Positions 62,234 through 64,000 of a stretch of 64,000 nucleotides of DNA are shown piece after piece. Location of the stretch: contig NZ_CP059724.1 in assembly GCF_022369515.1 (NCBI RefSeq), positions 744,001-808,000 of the forward strand, written 5' to 3'. The translations under genes and the position numbers were made by a program. Source of the stretch: Paenibacillus sp. 19GGS1-52 (GTDB lineage Bacteria; Bacillota; Bacilli; Paenibacillales; Paenibacillaceae). Below the pieces are notes generated by a model. That model made no database searches. It saw only the letters and a list, made by a program, of their open reading frames with translations, and had not been told where the DNA came from. Numbering within the stretch: the first letter of the stretch is position 1; each line of letters begins with the position of its first letter.

Positions 62234-62345
62234 CAGCAATCGGAAGAATAATCCGCAAGCGGAGCGGCAATATATCACCTGTTCTTTTTAAGAGTCCAAT
62301 AGCGAAAGACGCAACAACCTATTTTGAAAGGTGAAGTGAACTCCC

Positions 62346-63459
62346 ATGATAGATCCGAATGTAAAGCACGACCTGCGTGAAATAGGCAAGAAACTAACTA
62401 ATCTTAGGGGGTCACTTTGACTTAGACCTGAAGCAGGAGATGATTGCCAACTTCGAGGAGAAGATGGCGGCACCTGGTTTTTGGGATGATAGTGACAAGG
62501 CCCAGGGCGTAATTGCCGAGATGAATGCGGTGAAGCTATCCGTGGACCAATATGAGAAGCTGCAGCAAGAGTATGATGATGCCGAGATGATGACTGAGCT
62601 AGCGGATGACGAAGGTGACGAGGATCTGGCAGCCGAAACAGGTGCAGCGATCCGTGAACTGATGAAAAGACTGGATGAGTTCGAGCTACAACTGCTGTTA
62701 AATCAGCCTTACGATAAGCTTAATGCGATTCTAGAGTTGCATCCGGGTGCAGGAGGAACGGAATCTCAGGACTGGGGTCAAATGCTGCTGCGTATGTATA
62801 CGCGTTGGGCAGAGAAGCATGGCTTTAAGGTTGAGGTTCTCGATTATCTTGCAGGTGATGAGGCCGGAATCAAGAGTGTAACTCTTCTTATCAAAGGCTT
62901 CAATGCTTACGGGTACCTGAAGACGGAAAAAGGTGTACACCGCTTAGTGCGTATTTCTCCATTTGATGGTTCTGGACGACGCCATACCTCATTTGTATCC
63001 TGTGATGTTGTGCCGGAAATTCTGGATGATGTAGAAGTGGAAATTCGGACGGAGGATTTGAAGATCGATACTTACCGTGCGACAGGAGCGGGCGGTCAGC
63101 ATATCAATACAACCGACTCTGCGGTACGGATTACCCATCTTCCGTCAGGGATTGTTGTGACCTGCCAGAATGAACGCTCCCAGATTAAGAATAGGGAACA
63201 AGCAATGACGATGCTGCGCTCCAAGCTGTATGAACGTAAGCTGCAAGAGCAACAGGCGCATTTGGATGAGATTCGGGGCGAACAATCGGATATAGCCTGG
63301 GGCAGTCAGATTCGCTCCTATGTGTTCCATCCTTATAGTATGGTCAAAGATCACCGGACTTCCGTGGAAACAGGGAATGTAGGAGCGGTAATGGATGGCG
63401 ATTTGGATGCATTTATCGATGGTTATTTGCGCAGCCAGATTAAGACAGAGGCAGAATAA
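62346..63459 (+). CDS. prfB: peptide chain release factor 2, with programmed +1 frameshift
   Basis: RF2 ends translation at UGA and UAA. Reading starts at ATG 62346 and runs 24 codons to an in-frame TGA (62418-62420). A +1 shift on CTT then continues in the next frame (from GAC 62419) to 63459, giving about 370 residues. The tripeptide SPF ([11 protein letters not shown]) reads the stop codon, and the GGQ loop ([16 protein letters not shown]) cuts peptidyl-tRNA. The N-terminal part before the shift reads [20 protein letters not shown]. The coding regions are 62346-62417 and 62419-63459. Confidence 0.96.
62406..62421 (+). promoter_or_regulatory. prfB programmed frameshift site
   Basis: AGGGGG (62406-62411) is an internal ribosome-binding-like stimulator three bases before the slippery CTT, followed by TGAC. 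This is the classic autoregulatory site: low RF2 favours the shift and so more RF2. Confidence 0.95.
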
Positions 63460-63471
63460 GGAGATCCATGC

Positions 63472-64000
63472 ATGCAAAAAATGAATTCGCGCAACAAGCC
63501 CCCGCTTATTCCCTTAAACGGACCGTTGCGTCATACCGCTGATATCACATTAATCCTGATTGGTTCGCTAATCACTGCACTTGCTTTTAATCTGTTTTTT
63601 CTGCCGAACCGTATTGCTTCAGGTGGTGTATCCGGTCTGTCGGTGTTGGCTGAGGCTTGGTTTGGAGCAGAACCGGCCTTTACCCAATGGGCGCTGAATA
63701 TTCCTTTATTTGTGCTAGGGATACTGTTCCTTGGCAAACAATACGGAATTCGTTCTTTGCTGGGGAGTTTCGTGCTGCCATTGTTTATCTTTTTGACGAA
63801 AGACGGACCGATTCCAACGACCAATCCACTGCTCGCTTCTATTTATGGCGGAATTGGTGTGGGATTAGGACTTGGACTGGTATTCCGCGGGCGTGGCTCG
63901 ACGGGCGGTCTGACGATTTTGGCGCAGATTATTCAAAAAATATCCGGTCTCAGCTTCTCCATGTCTGTAGTGCTGCTGGATGGAACGGTAATTACGCTGG
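63472..64000 (+). CDS. YitT family membrane protein, 5' part
   Basis: The frame is open from ATG 63472, eight bases after AAGGAG, to the end of the window (about 176 residues). It begins with a polar stretch (MQKMNSRNKPPLIPLNG) and continues with at least five hydrophobic helices. The segments NLFFLPNRIASGGVSGLSVL and GLVFRGRGSTGGLTILAQII (cores ASGGVSG and RGSTGG) are typical of YitT/DUF161 proteins. Such proteins are often followed by a DUF2179 domain; function is uncertain. The 3' end is missing. Confidence 0.85.
   Translation, partial: MQKMNSRNKPPLIPLNGPLRHTADITLILIGSLITALAFNLFFLPNRIASGGVSGLSVLAEAWFGAEPAFTQWALNIPLFVLGILFLGKQYGIRSLLGSFVLPLFIFLTKDGPIPTTNPLLASIYGGIGVGLGLGLVFRGRGSTGGLTILAQIIQKISGLSFSMSVVLLDGTVITL

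Larger units (their letters stand above)
62010..62345 (+). other. gene-free gap between secA and prfB
   Basis: It holds the secA terminator and a 15-bp interrupted inverted repeat (62183-62197 with 62219-62233) around an AT-rich loop that itself contains TTGAATATTAATTCAA. A 74-residue frame at 62110-62334 has no ribosome-binding site and overlaps the repeat, so I do not call it a gene. Confidence 0.5.

Noticed and set aside
62110..62334. 74-residue open frame in the secA-prfB gap
   Set aside because: No ribosome-binding site, starts in the terminator tail and spans an inverted repeat; the translation resembles no family.
62346..62440. Broken prfB gene
   Set aside because: The in-frame TGA is the normal +1 programmed frameshift site with its stimulator, not a mutation.

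Overview
The window reads as chromosomal DNA of an endospore-forming, flagellated Firmicute with S-layer-type surface proteins, most likely a Paenibacillus. Evidence: sporulation genes (spoIID, spoIIQ, spoIIID, an alpha/beta-type SASP), strong AGGAGG ribosome-binding sites, GTG/TTG starts, Bacillus-like gene order, and SLH surface proteins beside csaB, tagA and tagO homologues as described for Paenibacillus alvei. All recognisable genes lie on the + strand. I see no rRNA, tRNA, CRISPR array, insertion sequence or prophage. The genus call is inference.

Region 1 (1-8.4 kb): the 3' end of a UDP-GlcNAc 2-epimerase gene, then the full F1Fo ATP synthase operon (atpZ-I-B-E-F-H-A-G-D-C) and a DUF1146 gene. 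This operon has unusual intergenic material: a terminator-like hairpin between atpE and atpF, stem-loops with a TTC loop just before the atpG and atpC ribosome-binding sites, three 39-bp tandem repeats before atpC, and a structured 163-bp gap before atpD.

Region 2 (8.6-16.6 kb): murA, spoIID, spoIIQ, spoIIID, mbl, flhO, flhP, an epuA-like gene and fabZ, matching the Bacillus subtilis order. Readable promoters fit known regulation: sigma-F before spoIIQ, sigma-E before spoIIID, and sigma-D at the mbl/flhO junction.

Region 3 (16.6-41.3 kb) is the cell-surface region: phosphoglucomutase, a DUF5693 membrane protein overlapping csaB (polysaccharide pyruvyl transferase), tagA, tagO, a 1302-aa SLH protein, a probable S-layer protein with a long complex leader, a small exported protein, a SASP, metK, a 1347-aa SLH protein, and a phosphodiester-glycosidase/stalk-domain protein. 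With the epimerase at position 1 these genes could build a ManNAc-containing, pyruvylated secondary cell wall polymer and supply SLH proteins that bind it.

Region 4 (41.3-64 kb): degS-degU, a truncated glycosyltransferase-like gene, comFA-comFC, yvyF-flgM-flgN-flgK-flgL, fliW-csrA-hag, flaG-fliD-fliS-fliT, a cold-shock gene, a fourth SLH protein, hpf, secA, prfB (with the +1 programmed frameshift) and the start of a YitT-family gene. The order is that of B. subtilis except for the cold-shock and SLH genes inserted between fliT and hpf. comFA carries a 45-bp minisatellite and a very GC-rich stretch. The flagellar control circuit is legible: sigma-D promoters for flgM and hag, FliW/CsrA genes directly upstream of hag, and two GGA motifs in the hag leader.

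No clearly new multi-gene system is proven here. The best candidates for something undescribed are the DUF5693 protein coupled to csaB, the dual-start S-layer leader, the metK promoter-terminator leader, the yvyF terminator that shares bases with the flgM promoter, and several structured intergenic RNAs (fabZ leader, pgcA-DUF5693 gap).
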